Of a stretch of DNA of 64,000 nucleotides, positions 34,166 through 45,700 are shown in pieces. The notes under the pieces are model-generated. The model had not been told where the DNA came from. It ran no database searches and was given only the letters and a program-made list of their open reading frames with translations. How positions within the stretch are numbered: position 1 is the first letter of the stretch; the number at the start of each line of letters is the position of its first letter. The translations under genes were made by a program, and so were the position numbers. The stretch comes from Aselliscus stoliczkanus (Eukaryota > Chordata > Mammalia > Chiroptera > Hipposideridae): contig CM066732.1 in the NCBI GenBank assembly GCA_033961575.1, forward strand, positions 94,045,187-94,109,186. Direction: 5' to 3'.

Positions 34166-37100
34166 GTTTGAGGGTATGAACGAAGTCATAAATGGAGAAG
34201 TTTACTTTCAGTGGCATTGCTAACAGCCCTGGCTGTGAGTTAAGGACTGTTTTTTGTTACCTCTCATCTTCTTTTGGCCAACCATATGGCTCTTGACAAT
34301 ATTTCAGAGCATTTTACCACCAGCAAATGATGCTTGCCTTTGGGCTTTTGACGGAAGACGACAGTTACCAGTTCTATTGACTTTAAATATAGCAACATTG
34401 GGCAAGAATAGAAATGTTCTAATCCTGTCTCCTCCTACGGAATGTGAATTGTGGTCAGAGTAATATGTTTTTGCCTCCTGTGATTTCGATCAAATTTCCC
34501 AGGCCAGACAGGGTGTAGGGAGCCAGGCTACAGAAGCCACTCTCCCTGGTAAACAGTGTCACACCTCCCTTGGATGGCCCAGGGCACCATGTGTGCCCTG
34601 GCGTTAGAGACACCTCGCCAAGACTTGTCTGTTCTCCCTGCCTTGTTTCTCTGCCCAGTGTTCATGTGGCATTTGGCTTCCTATTATTAGAACTGGGCAA
34701 TGCAATGACGTGCAGGTGTGCGGGGTGCACACGCGTGTGCTTTGAGAAGCCTGCCCCAGAAAAACACACCCGGGGCTTGGATGCATCTCAGGGTTTTAGG
34801 TCTCCACTACCAATAAGACAAAAAGGTCACTAGCCCTAAAACTTCCACTGGAGAGGGCTGAGTTGGCCTCACAGGGCAATGCTATCTGGTGGGCCATTCT
34901 ATTTCTATAAAGCAGGCCCAGGAAGATGTCAGAATGGCATGTCTGTAGGCAGAAGCCAGCAGGAAAATCTGCCTTCCTTTGCAGGTTCTGTAAGGAAATA
35001 GTTACCCAGTTGTTTGCTGGATTTAGCACTTTTATCTCTCCCTCGCCATGTGGGCTCAGCTTTGAAACAGATGGGTCACTTTACTATTTGCTTCAGCCAC
35101 TGTCTGTTACACATGCTTAGTGCCCCAGACTTCTAAATTAAATCAGGAGGAAAGGTGTTTTCCTTCCAGAGGTAAGTACTGTGGATGTTTTGGTCTTCCA
35201 GATGACTGTCCTGCAATGTCACCTCCCCCCTTAACCTCAGAGGGCTAACAATTTAAAGTCATTATAACAGGCTAATTAAATGCCTTCTGGGAATAGGAAT
35301 TAGGTTATGTACTGAGAAGAGCAGATTTTGGAATAGAGGGAAAGAGAATGAGAATGGCATGTTTCAGAGGGGGCAAAAATAAAATTCAACATGCTTATCA
35401 ATATTGCTGAAAGGGGGTTATGTACTTTAAGGATAAGATAAGAATTACAATCAGATGAGAATTCTTCATTAATTTCTATTTTATTTATCTAGGTAATAAT
35501 CCATATTAGGGAAGACCCAACATCTATTTTTAATTCAAAGATATTCAGCCTATGAAAATATTAAGATCTTATTAAAATTTAGTTCATCAAGGAAAGCAAA
35601 GATCCATCCCCCAATTAGGTTCTCTTGATGGTACACTTACTAGTAGTGAAGTATACTGAATCTTAAGTTGCCTGGCCAAAAGTTTTTTCTTGCCTCTGTA
35701 TTATTGACAAAGATGCACTGAGAATATTTATCAGATGTTCAGTTAATTTGGACAGTGGGGAAGTTAATGCATGGACTCCACATGCAATCATTAAAAGTAG
35801 GAGTAATATCATATGTAAGTTCTCTCTTTTGTGTCCATTCCTTGAACCTTTTGATATATTATTAGATGAGGCTCATCCTTTATTAATTTCCCTTAGTTGG
35901 TAAGATTTCTCAGTTTGTAAATTTAAAAAAATTGATTTAACTGAATGTACATGTAAAACTCTCTCCCATAATTGATTATGAGCAATGAAGTGTTCCTTCT
36001 CTTTATTTTTTTCTTTGTGTTTCTTCTCCTTACTGAATGTTTTTCTTCCAACAAGGTGGCTGTTTTCTGTTGTTGATTTACGTTATAAATATTCTGTGAA
36101 GCTTATTTTCTACCACTTTCTAAAGTCTGGCTATCTCTCATGTTGGTAAACTAGTTGTTGAGATATATCTGCTAATAAATTCTGGTTCTACCATTCAATG
36201 AAAAGATTGTACCTGCTTTGATCAAAATTATACCAACATCAGAGCTATCAGAAAACACTAAATAAAACATGTGGTTTGTACTATCAGCAAAATATTCTAC
36301 ATAATTAGTTATACTGGTGAAAAAATAGCATAGCCCTTTTGCACAAGCCTTTAGAATTTGAACAACTCACATCATTAGTTAGGCTCCTAAATGTAAATCT
36401 GTGAAGATAAGACACATTGACTTCTTGGCAATTGTTTCTTGGGATGACATAAACAATCTTACAGCTCAAACAGAATCTTATTTTCTCATGTCAGTAAAAA
36501 TAAACAGTCAAAACACTTCCATGGATGAGTATGTCATTAATGGAAGCTTTTCAGATATCTGTATAAGAGTCAGAAGGAGAGTTCCTCTTAATTACCCAAC
36601 GCTCCCCTGCATGCAAGACTTTATATTGTGAGGAAATGTGGTTTGGATCAAGTGCAAGAATTAATAGCAAATATCTCAGAAGGCTAATTGAAAGCAATCC
36701 ATGATCATGCCAAGTGGTAGATAGAAAAACTCCAAGAAAAAGCTCATGCTATTAGAGTTATGTAATTTAAAGGTAAGTCTGGGGTTCACAGCCACTTAAG
36801 GTGACAGACATTATGGCCTAAGGACACTGTAGTATCATCATGGTTGCTAAAATCATGACAGCTTCACCATCATTTGAAACCAGGTGTAAAGGTATATGTG
36901 TGTATCCTGTAGTTATCCACTAAATAAAAGTAGACCAAGACTGGCGAAGTAAATGCAAACCCTGTTGGCTGGCCCCATCCGCTGCTGCAGAAGCTGAGGC
37001 TCTTTCCCTCAGCTGGCCTGCCCACAGGCTGGAGCCCCAGGAGATCTATGACTGCCCCATGATTCACTGGCTCTGCAGAAGCCAAGCTGGCCCCTTCAGC

Positions 37101-38365
37101 TTTGCCCTGAGGCTTCAGCTCAGGACCTTGGCCTCTCTTCCCTCTTAGCACAGACAAGGGGCAACAATAAATATGAGTCAGATAAAACCACCAAGCTCTA
37201 ACCACCCTTTTAACATTACCATCAACTTTAAAGACTCATTAAGAATTTCAGTATTTGCACTCAGGATGTGAAACAAAAAAAAGCTGCCCCCCCAAAAAAA
37301 AAATTTATTAAAAAATTGGCAAAAGGAGGCACATGAGCAAACGAGAGTATTTCCACATTTCAAACAGAGGCTGTATAGCTTATTTTATCGAGGTATAGGA
37401 AATTTAATAGAAAACTTTATTCTGTTTGGTTTCAATCAGCTATGTTTTTACAAGTTTCTTGAAACTGAGGATTAATGAACAGGAAAATAAAATCTCAAAT
37501 CTTTAGAACTTAGGCAATTCTTTTCCTCTACAAGAAAGTAATTGTTTGGAATAATATGTATCAGAATTTGGGGAATATTTTTCTCTTGCTGTGTTCCTTT
37601 TTAAGGCATAGAGCCTGGCGAGCTTCTCTTTTGTGGAGATGAAAAGGTTTTGTATTGAGCAAGTATCAACAGTACTTACTATGGTGAAGCATAGGAGTGG
37701 TCTCTACTCCCACAAGAGCTTATCAAGGAGACAAACATAGAAACAAGGGAGTGAAGGAAGAAGTGTGGATATGAGTGGAGGTCCAGACAGGTGTGGGGAG
37801 GAGGGCTCCAGGTGCTTTTGCCTGAAACCTGCCTCCCACACGATCAGCTTTCCAGATGACAATTTCAGCCAATTTTTCTTTTAACTATTTAGTTGTAGGA
37901 AGGCAGTTTTATTTTATCCTCCTAACTGACATTTAAGGAATATTGCTCTGGTCTTTACTCCCAGATCTCCTCTACAGTTGAATATTGAAGGATGGAGAGA
38001 GGTGGGATATTGAGGGGCATACAAAGACATATTAATAAGCATAAAATTTTGAATATGAATAATTTATATTAGTATTTTCTTCATTTTAGATTTAAAGAAG
38101 AATATATTTATAAGAATTTTCATATTCAAAAACATGATTTCTAGAAATTTGTTTTTACTGAGTATATCATGAGTATATGCCTGTTAAATAAATATTGGGC
38201 CAAGGGGACTGTGATATTAAGGCCAATCAGGGTTTTTCCCTGGGAACAAATGAAAAGCAACAGCCCTAGGGCTGTGGAGCTGAGAGAACAGATTTGGGAC
38301 AAAAGCAATCTTTCTTCTCTGTTTATAGGCTGAAGCTGAACAGGAATAGGTAGAAATGGATGAGG
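34166..38365. other. 4.2 kb gene-free stretch, mostly unique
   Basis: The longest repeat-poor block in the window. Composition falls from balanced (34.5-35.1 kb) to AT-rich (35.2-36.9 kb). A GC-rich island without CpG enrichment is at about 36955-37165. No frame has a recognisable domain, including the 111-codon minus-strand frame over that island. A short C7A10 run is at 37286-37302. Confidence 0.4.
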
Positions 38366-38368
38366 TAT

Positions 38369-38722
38369 TGTCTTAGTCCATTCAGGTGGCTATAACAGAA
38401 TACCATAGACTGAGTGGCTTATAAACAACAGACATTTATTTCTCACAGTTCTGGGAGCTAGGAAGTGCAAGAACAATTTGCCAAGAGATTTGGTGCCTGG
38501 TGAAGAAGGTCTGTGTCCTAGTCCATGGACAGCCATCTTTTCATTGTGTCCTCACGTAACAGAAAGGTGAGGGAGCTCCCTTGGGCCTCTAATCCCATTC
38601 ATGAAGACTCTGTCCTCATGAGCTAATCACCTCTCAAAGACCCCATCTCCAAATCCCCTCACATTGGGAATCAGGTCTCAACATACAAATTTTGGGGAAA
38701 TAGAAACAATCAGCCCATTGCA
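38369..38722 (-). mobile_element. MaLR solo LTR (MST-type), antisense
   Basis: Reads as a reversed MaLR LTR: GTCTTAGTCCATTCAGGTGGC, ATAACAGAATACCATAGACTG, TTTATTTCTCACAGTTCTGGG, TCATTGTGTCCTCACGTAAC, TAATCCCATTCATGAAGACTC, CCTCACATTGGGAATCAGG, ending CAGCCCATTGCA. On its own strand it starts TG and ends CA as an LTR should. About 354 bp, near the usual MST LTR length. No internal viral sequence is next to it. A clean 5-bp target duplication is not visible. Confidence 0.88.
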
Positions 38723-40030
38723 CATATGAAAAGAAAAACATCCTAGAGTACATGAATTTGAGACCCTGGTTCCAGTAGTTTATCTTGACTTTGATCCCTT
38801 GAGTTGACAAGAAACATGAAGGGTCTGAGAGTTTACCCTACTTACAAGATGACAATTTGGCTTGCCATAGTTTGATGGATGCTAAGTAGAAGACATGTAA
38901 CTCTTGGTATATAGACAAAGAACCTTATTACTCACACCCATAATAGTAGCCACAGTATCAGATTTCTTTGTGTCCATCCCTGGAGTCCCAATTCCCATGT
39001 GTTGATATAAAAAGGATCAGGTGACACCTGCACATATAGTAAGTCACATTACAGTTCCTTCTGCTTAGGGAACTTAGATCTTTTATAATGGGAAATAAGC
39101 CTGCTTGCCCTTTGTTCCAGAATGAAATACTAGCAAGTCACTAACAAACATCCTAGAAAAAGTCCAGAAAAAAGATAATCATTGCCTCTGCTTACAGGAC
39201 ATGCAGAAACATGACAGAATGGTGAATTGTTTCCTACCAGAGCTACCCTGAATTCTTTTCAGCTTCATGAGTTCATAAATTTGCCTTAAGCTAGCTATAT
39301 ACTCTGTTTATACTACCTTAATCAAGCATCCTAATCAACACACAATGTTACAGTAGGGCTCCCTTTTTTAGTGGTCCCTCCCTCTCTATTATGAAATCAG
39401 AGTGATATAAGTTTATTGTAGAAGAGTCTGAACATAAAAAAGTGGAAGAAAAACAATCTCTTTCAAATTATGTGTGGGAGCTTAGTTGAATCTAAGTTTG
39501 GGGATCTGTTTTCATTTCTCAGCAGCTGACCATACTCTTCATATTCCTTTTTTCATGGAATAAAACAAAGCACATATTTTGGATGATAGCAAATATTTTA
39601 AGAGACATCAACTATTGTTCTCAGTTGATCTGGAGTCTTGTAGACAGAGAACCATGAAATTGATAACGGTGTTATCTGGGACCTTTGCCCTCACCTTTCA
39701 ATTGACCTCCCTTCTTCCTTAAACGTTCCCACTCATAAGACCTTGCTGTAAGTTAACTGTAAATAATACCATTAAGATACCATCTGCATAATGATTTAAG
39801 GCAAATATCCTGCCAGACAAAAGTACTTATATTGTAACAGGAAGTTCTATATGAACACAAAGCCTTTAGAAAAGAATCAAAAAGAGCACTAATGATGAAA
39901 CATGAGGTATCTTAAGTAGGTGGCTAGGTAAGGATTAAGGAAAGCTGCTAAGCATCATCTAAATCATACTATTTCAGGTAGTTGGTTTAAGGCCACTAGA
40001 AATGGTTTATGCCCTAGAGAAAAGAGGTCC
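38723..40030. other. 1.3 kb gene-free stretch, no recognised repeat
   Basis: No gene or clear repeat is visible. Confidence 0.4.
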
Positions 40031-40034
40031 TACT

Positions 40035-40165
40035 TCTGTACCTGGTGACTAGACTGTGGATTCTTTAAGTCTCTGATTCATGTCTGCGTGTATATTTCAA
40101 GTACCTAACACATTGTCTGACACATAGGAAGTGCTCACTAAGTATTATTTAATGAGCGGAAATAA
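40035..40165 (+). mobile_element. L2 LINE 3' end, sense
   Basis: GGTGACTAGACTGTGGATTC, CAAGTACCTAACACATTGTC, TGACACATAGGAAGTGCTCA and CTAAGTATTATTTAATGAG give the L2 terminus in order. Confidence 0.85.
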
Positions 40166-41295
40166 GGCACTACAGACAAATATACTGAAATAAAGTGATG
40201 GTCAGCTCATCAACTTATGTGCTCACTCATCCAAATTCTCAGGAGACTGAACAAATCCACACAGGTAACAACTCACAAATAATTAAGATACTCATGCTTG
40301 AATTGATGTTCATGCAAGCCATCATCTAGAAGAATGAAAAGAATTTATTTAAGGGAGATTTGTCTCGTTCTCAATAGGATTTCCTAATAACAAACAGTAT
40401 TCCTTTTCCTTTTATTTGTGTGCAGACGTACACATGTTGTATTTGTGTGTAGAGGTGTGCATGTTGTATTTGTAGGACGGGGAGGAAACGGGGGAGTGGA
40501 GAGGGACATCTAACCACCGCTGGCTTATCCCATTCTAGAGGCAGCTGTTTTCCCCATCAGCGGCTGGTGGCAGGCTTCTCCATATCCATTTGCTGTGGAA
40601 GGGCGAGCAGCTGGAATGTCAAGCCCAGACTTAGTCTGAGAAAATAAACTCCCATCCAAGGACAAATGTGAGGTTTCTAGTCCTTAACTGCCCTGGAAAC
40701 ATCATTTCATCCTGTGCCTGTCTTGTGTTCCGAAATGTGGAGGACAGTATATGTCAAACTTTTGCTTATTGTGGACACTTTTTTCCTTCTCTTCCCCACT
40801 GAAACTAAGCCTAACCAAAGAGAAAAAAAAAAAAACTATGGGTAAGTTCAGGATTATTCTAAGTCTTAGGGGTAATTCATAAAAAGTGTATTTTTATTTA
40901 TATTGTAGATAATAAGTGTCAAGTTTCTTATTGTTGTGAAAGGGAATTGCAAAAAGGGTAAGGCTGGAATGAACCCTGTGGTATTGGGTGGGAATTGGAG
41001 GTATCAGTATGAATCCATAATTTTATGTATAGAAATAGATATACATATATTTATAGATGTGTATTTCTTTCTAGATATATTTGCTTATAGGGCCTATCAG
41101 CAAAAACAATAACTACATTTAATGCTCATATTTTCATTCCTAAATATGATTTTTCACCAAAAGGACCAAGGCCCTTGGAGACATGTTTGATTCCAGACTT
41201 GTGGCATGAAAAGTACATGTGAATTTGAAATATTGCATTGTATCAAAAAGGAAGAAGTACTCAAAGAATGATGGGGAGATGTCAGGAGGACTTAG
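40166..41295. other. 1.1 kb gene-free stretch
   Basis: No gene is supported. A short imperfect direct repeat (ATGTTGTATTTGTGTGTAG then ATGTTGTATTTGTAGGACG) is at about 40434-40479. A GC-balanced patch follows at 40480-40640 with no assigned repeat. Confidence 0.4.
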
Positions 41296-41299
41296 AATA

Positions 41300-41755
41300 T
41301 AGCTTGTAGGGGCTCCCTACCAAATTTGGGACAATTAGAGTATCAATATGAAAAGGGAAGGGATAGGAGGAAGCAGGGAAGGGGAGGGAGAAAGGAAGGG
41401 AGGAGGGGAGGGAGAGAGAGAGAGAGAGACCAAGACCAAGATCAAGGGAGGGAGGCAGAGAAAATTAAAGCAAATGTATTAAAATGTCAACGGCATTTGG
41501 GAAATTTGGTTGAAGGGTATATAGGAATTTTTGGTGTTACTTTTGTAATTTTTCTGTAAGTCTGAAATGATTTCAAAAGAAAAAGTTAAACACATATAAA
41601 AACAGTTGTAGGGGGAGATAAATGAAACAAGATTAGCAAAATATGTGCAATTGTTGAGTTGGATGTTAGATACCCGAGAAGTCATTGTACCATTTTCTCT
41701 ATTGTTACATATGATGGAATCCTTTCCATAATAAAAAGTGAAGAAAAAAAAAAAA
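41300..41755 (+). mobile_element. L1M LINE 3' ends, sense, with an internal purine tract
   Basis: Two L1M-type 3' ends are in tandem. One ends with TTTTTCTGTAAGTCTGAAATG near 41551. The second has GAGTTGGATGTTAGATACCC and ends TTTCCATAATAAAAAGTGAAG plus A12 at 41742-41755. A (GGGA/GA) purine-only tract lies at 41350-41465. The frames across it (Arg/Gly/Glu-rich) are artefacts. Confidence 0.75.
41350..41465. repeat. Polypurine (GGGA)n(GA)n tract
   Basis: A nearly pure purine strand of about 115 bp including GGGAGGAGGGGAGGGAGAGA. Such mirror-like tracts can form triplex DNA. Confidence 0.9.
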
Positions 41756-41779
41756 GGAAAGAACAGCATGCAATTTTAG

Positions 41780-42180
41780 TTTAAGAAGGCCTCTCCTGTT
41801 TCTAGTCTCATGGTACCATGGATTCAGGGCCGTGTGCATGACCCATGGCATCAACATCACCCTGTTTTCTCTTTCTTGGTCTTAAGCCTTTCTACCCACT
41901 GTGGTCCACTCTATGCACTGCCAACCACAGGAGCAGTCTTTCTGAAATATATCTTTTAATATTTTATCCCCCATCTAGCTTACCAATCTTTCTCTTCCTT
42001 CCACTGCCAAGGAGAGAAGCTCTGAACTTTCATGTCTAAGCTTTAATGTCCTCTATATTAGGTCCTGGCCTACTTTTGTAACTTCCTGACACAAATATTC
42101 CTGACACAAATATTCTTCTTTAAACACTGTTTCCCTTGTCCTGCCCCAAGCATTCTTTAGATATTCTTACCTCTACGTTT
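41780..42180 (+). mobile_element. L2 LINE, sense, distal ORF2
   Basis: L2 order: CACTGTGGTCCACTCTATGC, ACTGCCAACCACAGGAGCAG, TCTTTCTGAAATATATCTT, GAAGCTCTGAACTTTCATG, CCTCTATATTAGGTCCTGGCC. Contains a 15-bp tandem duplication CCTGACACAAATATT at 42085-42099 and 42100-42114. Confidence 0.65.
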
Positions 42181-43340
42181 GCAGGTTTGAAAAAATGCCC
42201 ATAACCTTCCCCTCCTTTATAAAAATCTTTGTTATCCATTAGGATGACTGATAGGGATGCTGGGGTTAAGAGTTATTTCAAAGAGATGGGCTATGACCAT
42301 TCACCACTAGAACTGGCTGTTTCTTTTGTGGGATTCTACCCTGGGAATGGGCTATTTGAGGCTGCTGGAGTTTCAGGTTGAGGGTGGGCAAGCTTTGCTG
42401 GAATCTGTGTTTATTTTTTCATCACCAATTTTTTTAGAGTCCAAGTCATGTCTTCCTCTATAATAAGTCTGCAGCGAAGTTTCACTAACTCCAAAACGTC
42501 CCTTCTATCGGTCCCCTATTCCCTTCATCTTTGTTCAACATTTGTCTGGTACTTCCAACTCTCTTCTGACATGTTAGATTTTTTTTTTCATTGGTTAGAT
42601 TGGACATTATTGGCATGTAAATTTTGTGAGAACATGCCTGTCCTCCCTTTATCTGATATTCTGTGAAACATTCTTTCTACCTTTGGCAATGATCTGAATG
42701 ACAAAGAAGTTTATGAGAGACACTAACAACTTCTATTGGTTGATTTTCATTTGTTTCAGGGCAAATGCTTGTACAAATCGGAGTTCAAATATTTACTGAT
42801 TGACCTCAGAAACCAGATCATTAATTCATAAATGTTTCAATTATATTGCTCTACTGCAAAAGAACTTGGGGTCCTTGAAAGCAATTAAATGAAAAAAATA
42901 TAGATAGAACCCTGAATGGGAGATCACTTATTTATCTCTCTCCTCATTTTTGACAACTTCTAAATGCCTGAGTATTATGCTCACTATAGAGTCTCAATAT
43001 TTTCTTTCTATGCTAATTTCAGGCACCTTTATATTTCAATTATGATTGGATCACTTTCAAAGTATGTGGATTCTACAACTAGTTTTTAATATCCCTAAAG
43101 TCCTCTACTTCCTATTACATGATACATCCTGTAGGTAAGCTTATCCAATTGCCAACTGGTTAATCTCTTTGCACACTTAGCCAGCCACCCATGGTGCAGT
43201 CATCTTTTCACATCTTCCTGGAAGTTTTCTAAACTCCAATAATCATTTGTTTGGGATCTTTAGAGAGGACTTATCCTGTCATAAGGATTGGTGATCTTTC
43301 TTGGTCCATTCCGGCCTCATTGTAACATCATCTTAGAATG
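42181..43340. other. Gene-free stretch with a short L2-like piece
   Basis: A weak L2 3'-end phrase is at about 42590-42660 (CATGTAAATTTTGTGAGAAC, ATGCCTGTCCTCCC). Otherwise unassigned and gene-free. Confidence 0.4.
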
Positions 43341-43344
43341 CCCT

Positions 43345-43435
43345 AGTACTAATAACCAACACTTACATATACTTACTATGTTTCAAACTGTATTCTAAAT
43401 TCTTTACCTGAATTAATGCATTTAAGTCCATTTTT
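43345..43435 (-). mobile_element. MIR SINE fragment, antisense
   Basis: ATAACCAACACTTACATATAC, TTACTATGTTTCAAACTG, TATTCTAAATTCTTTACCTG and AATTAATGCATTTAAGTCC are in reversed MIR order. Confidence 0.7.
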
Positions 43436-44060
43436 GTTTTTAAGTTTTTCTTTTGACTGGCTCTGAAATAAATCTCCTGAAAAATATTTTGGGCAGTCCT
43501 GTAACATTCATATGCCAGAAATTCTAGCACAAGCTAGAATTGGAAATATAATGAGCCAAGTCAGTGGTTTGGTATGGCAGCCATTGGTGATTAAAAAAAG
43601 AAAAAAAAAATTAAAGAAATGCTATTTCTATTATAAAAACAATATTTTCTAACATTCCAAAGCGAAAAACAATTATGACACTCCCAACATATTTTGGTGG
43701 TTGGAAAGTAGAAAGTAGAAAATGGCTTTTAAAAAATGGGCAAAATACATCTTGCAACCATATTACCGGTGGCTTTAAATGGAAAGAATGACAGGCCAAC
43801 CTGGGTACAGGGCTAGCATTTCATCTCAAAACCTTTTTCAATTCTGTGGTCTCAAAACAGTTCCAGAAAAAGCACCCTCAGAACATGGACTAATATTAAA
43901 TAAATACTACACATTTTATGGTTTCGGATCTAGGGCCTAGAGTACACAAGATTAATCAATCGCAGAAGTCTTGTGGGCTGGGAACTGTGGATTCACTAAC
44001 TCCCAGAGCGCACCAGGCTATAGCTCCCAGCGCTCATCATTAAAAGGCATGATTGAACAG
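43436..44060. other. Gene-free stretch, no recognised repeat
   Basis: No gene or clear repeat. An A-rich patch (AAAAAAAGAAAAAAAAAATTA) is at 43592-43612. Confidence 0.4.
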
Positions 44061-44064
44061 CATG

Positions 44065-44640
44065 CAGAGTCATCTTAGAACTGCTCTCCTGTGGCCTCTC
44101 CAGCCTCTTATGTTTCTCAATCAATGAGGACTTTGGCTTCCCTTTCTTCTTTGACTTCCAAGACCCATATTGTCCTGGGCCTTTCTCTTTCTAACAGCTC
44201 CAAGCCTATATCTGTAATACGTGCCTCACTTCCTCCATGTTCCCAAGAGTTGGGTGTGAGCCCTCTTTTTTCTTCACACACATACAAGTTCCATGCAAGT
44301 ATGGAAACCTTCATTCATAATTTCTACTATTCCTTCTATGCAAATGACTTTCAAATCATTATTCCAACCCCAAGTTCTCGCATGAGATCCAGTTCTATTC
44401 GTCTAATAGAGGTTGGACCTTTTCTCTTGGATTTAATGCAGCTGCCCCAAATCCTGACTAACCATGGGTGCCATTTCTTTTACCCTGATCCAGAAATTAT
44501 GCTAAGCACTTCCTTTCTTCTTTTATTACTACTTTGATTTCATTAATTGATGCTTTGGCTACAAATTTATACTTTACTTTTAGATATGAAAAACATTCAA
44601 ATGTTTCCCTCAAATTGATTTACTCTTTCCCACACATTAC
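44065..44640 (+). mobile_element. L2 LINE ORF2 reverse-transcriptase remnant, sense
   Basis: The open stretch at 44091-44537 (148 codons) is not a host gene. It includes F-Y-A-N-D-F-Q-I at about 44333-44356, a decayed form of the YADD motif of LINE reverse transcriptase in its usual L2 setting (Y-A-D-D-T-Q-I), preceded by a CCCATATTGTCCTGGGCCTT-like region. The chance survival of an open frame of this length in an old copy is notable but not evidence of function. Confidence 0.75.
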
Positions 44641-45245
44641 TCCTGACATTAAAAATTCTTTATACATTATCGTTGATCATAGAAATCTAAAATGAAGAGT
44701 TACTCATGTGCCTGTTTTCAGTGGTATGAATTCTCTGAAAGTCCAGCTCTTGCTGCGTCTCAGAGAGTGAGGGGTTCTGGAAGTGGTCAAATGTGAAGGA
44801 GAGTTTTTTTTCCCCCAGAAGTCAGGAAGCAAAGGGGGTATGATGTGGGATCTGTCTAGGGTAGGGCTATGGTGATATGGGGAAATAGGCAGATTTTTAA
44901 ATCATCAGCTCCCCTGGGAATCATCGGCATGGCTGGGAGTATTTATCTCTTTGAGGAAAGTCAGTGTTAGTAGAGCCAGTGGCCCCTTCAGGCTTATGTC
45001 TAGTAATTACAACATGAATTCTGTCCTGTTGCTGAGGGGACTTGTTCATCTTGGCCAGTTTTCTGCTTCCCTCAGGTGGCCATAGAGTCCATGGTCTTTA
45101 GCGTAGGTTTCTCCACAGAGGCAGGAAGCTGGTCTTACCTCCTAGTTCCTACAGTCTCGACCTAGACACGGCACCCCAGCAAACCCCTTCCCAGCTCTCT
45201 TCAGTATGCTATGTCTGTCCATTTTCCCTTCCACCCAATGAGGTA
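44641..45245. other. Gene-free stretch, no recognised repeat
   Basis: No gene or clear repeat. Its last part (45170-45245) may be L2 that continues beyond the SINE. Confidence 0.35.
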
Positions 45246-45263
45246 CACTTAGCCGTCTTTATC

Positions 45264-45423
45264 CATCTTTTTTTTTTTTTTTTTTTTTTTTACCTGAGCC
45301 ATCCTGCCACCTGTTGGCAGCTTAACAGCAGCTCACTCAGGCTAGGCATCGAACTGCTGTTGCTCAGAGCTCAGCTTACACTCTTGAGCGAGCTCTTAAC
45401 CAACTGAGCTACTAGGCCGGCCC
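45264..45423 (-). mobile_element. tRNA-Ile-like SINE (family B)
   Basis: On the minus strand it starts GGGCCGGCCTAGTAGCTCAG with a perfect A-box TAGCTCAGTTGG and a B-box AGTTCGATGCC, then about 60 bp of tRNA-unrelated body and a T-run (A-tail of about 23). It is a different SINE from family A: different tRNA head, longer body. A 13-bp flank AGCCGTCTTTATC (45251-45263) recurs as AGATGTCTTTATC (45426-45438) with two mismatches. It inserted into an L2. Confidence 0.9.
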
Positions 45424-45429
45424 TCAGAT

Positions 45430-45700
45430 GTCTTTATCAAAACTGTTTCCTAATCAGTCTTCCTAACCTCAGCTTCCTCTCCTTTCTAATGTAATGGGCC
45501 AGAGTCAGATTAATCTCCTGCCTTCATTCTAATTTATATCCCCAAAGTCTTTAGAGGCTCTGCATTAACATAAAGCACAAATCCTTAGTCTAACATCATT
45601 TGTCATCTCCAAACCATTCTCTTTATACTTTTAAACACTTTTTCCCCCACCTTTGTTTCAGCCACATTGGCGAACTTGCTGCTAGATATGCATTATCACC
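45430..45700 (+). mobile_element. L2 LINE distal ORF2, sense
   Basis: ACTGTTTCCTAATCAGTCTTCC, ATGGGCCAGAGTCAGATTAATC, CTTTAGAGGCTCTGCATTAAC, CAAATCCTTAGTCTAACATC, CCACATTGGCGAACTTGC follow the L2 order. Interrupted on its left by the family-B SINE. Confidence 0.75.

Noticed and set aside
38369..38722. Provirus with internal genes next to the MaLR LTR
   Set aside because: Only a solo LTR is present; adjoining sequence has no gag- or pol-like reading.
41326..41559. Arg/Gly/Glu-rich frame as a small basic protein
   Set aside because: It is a translation of the polypurine tract and an L1 3' end.
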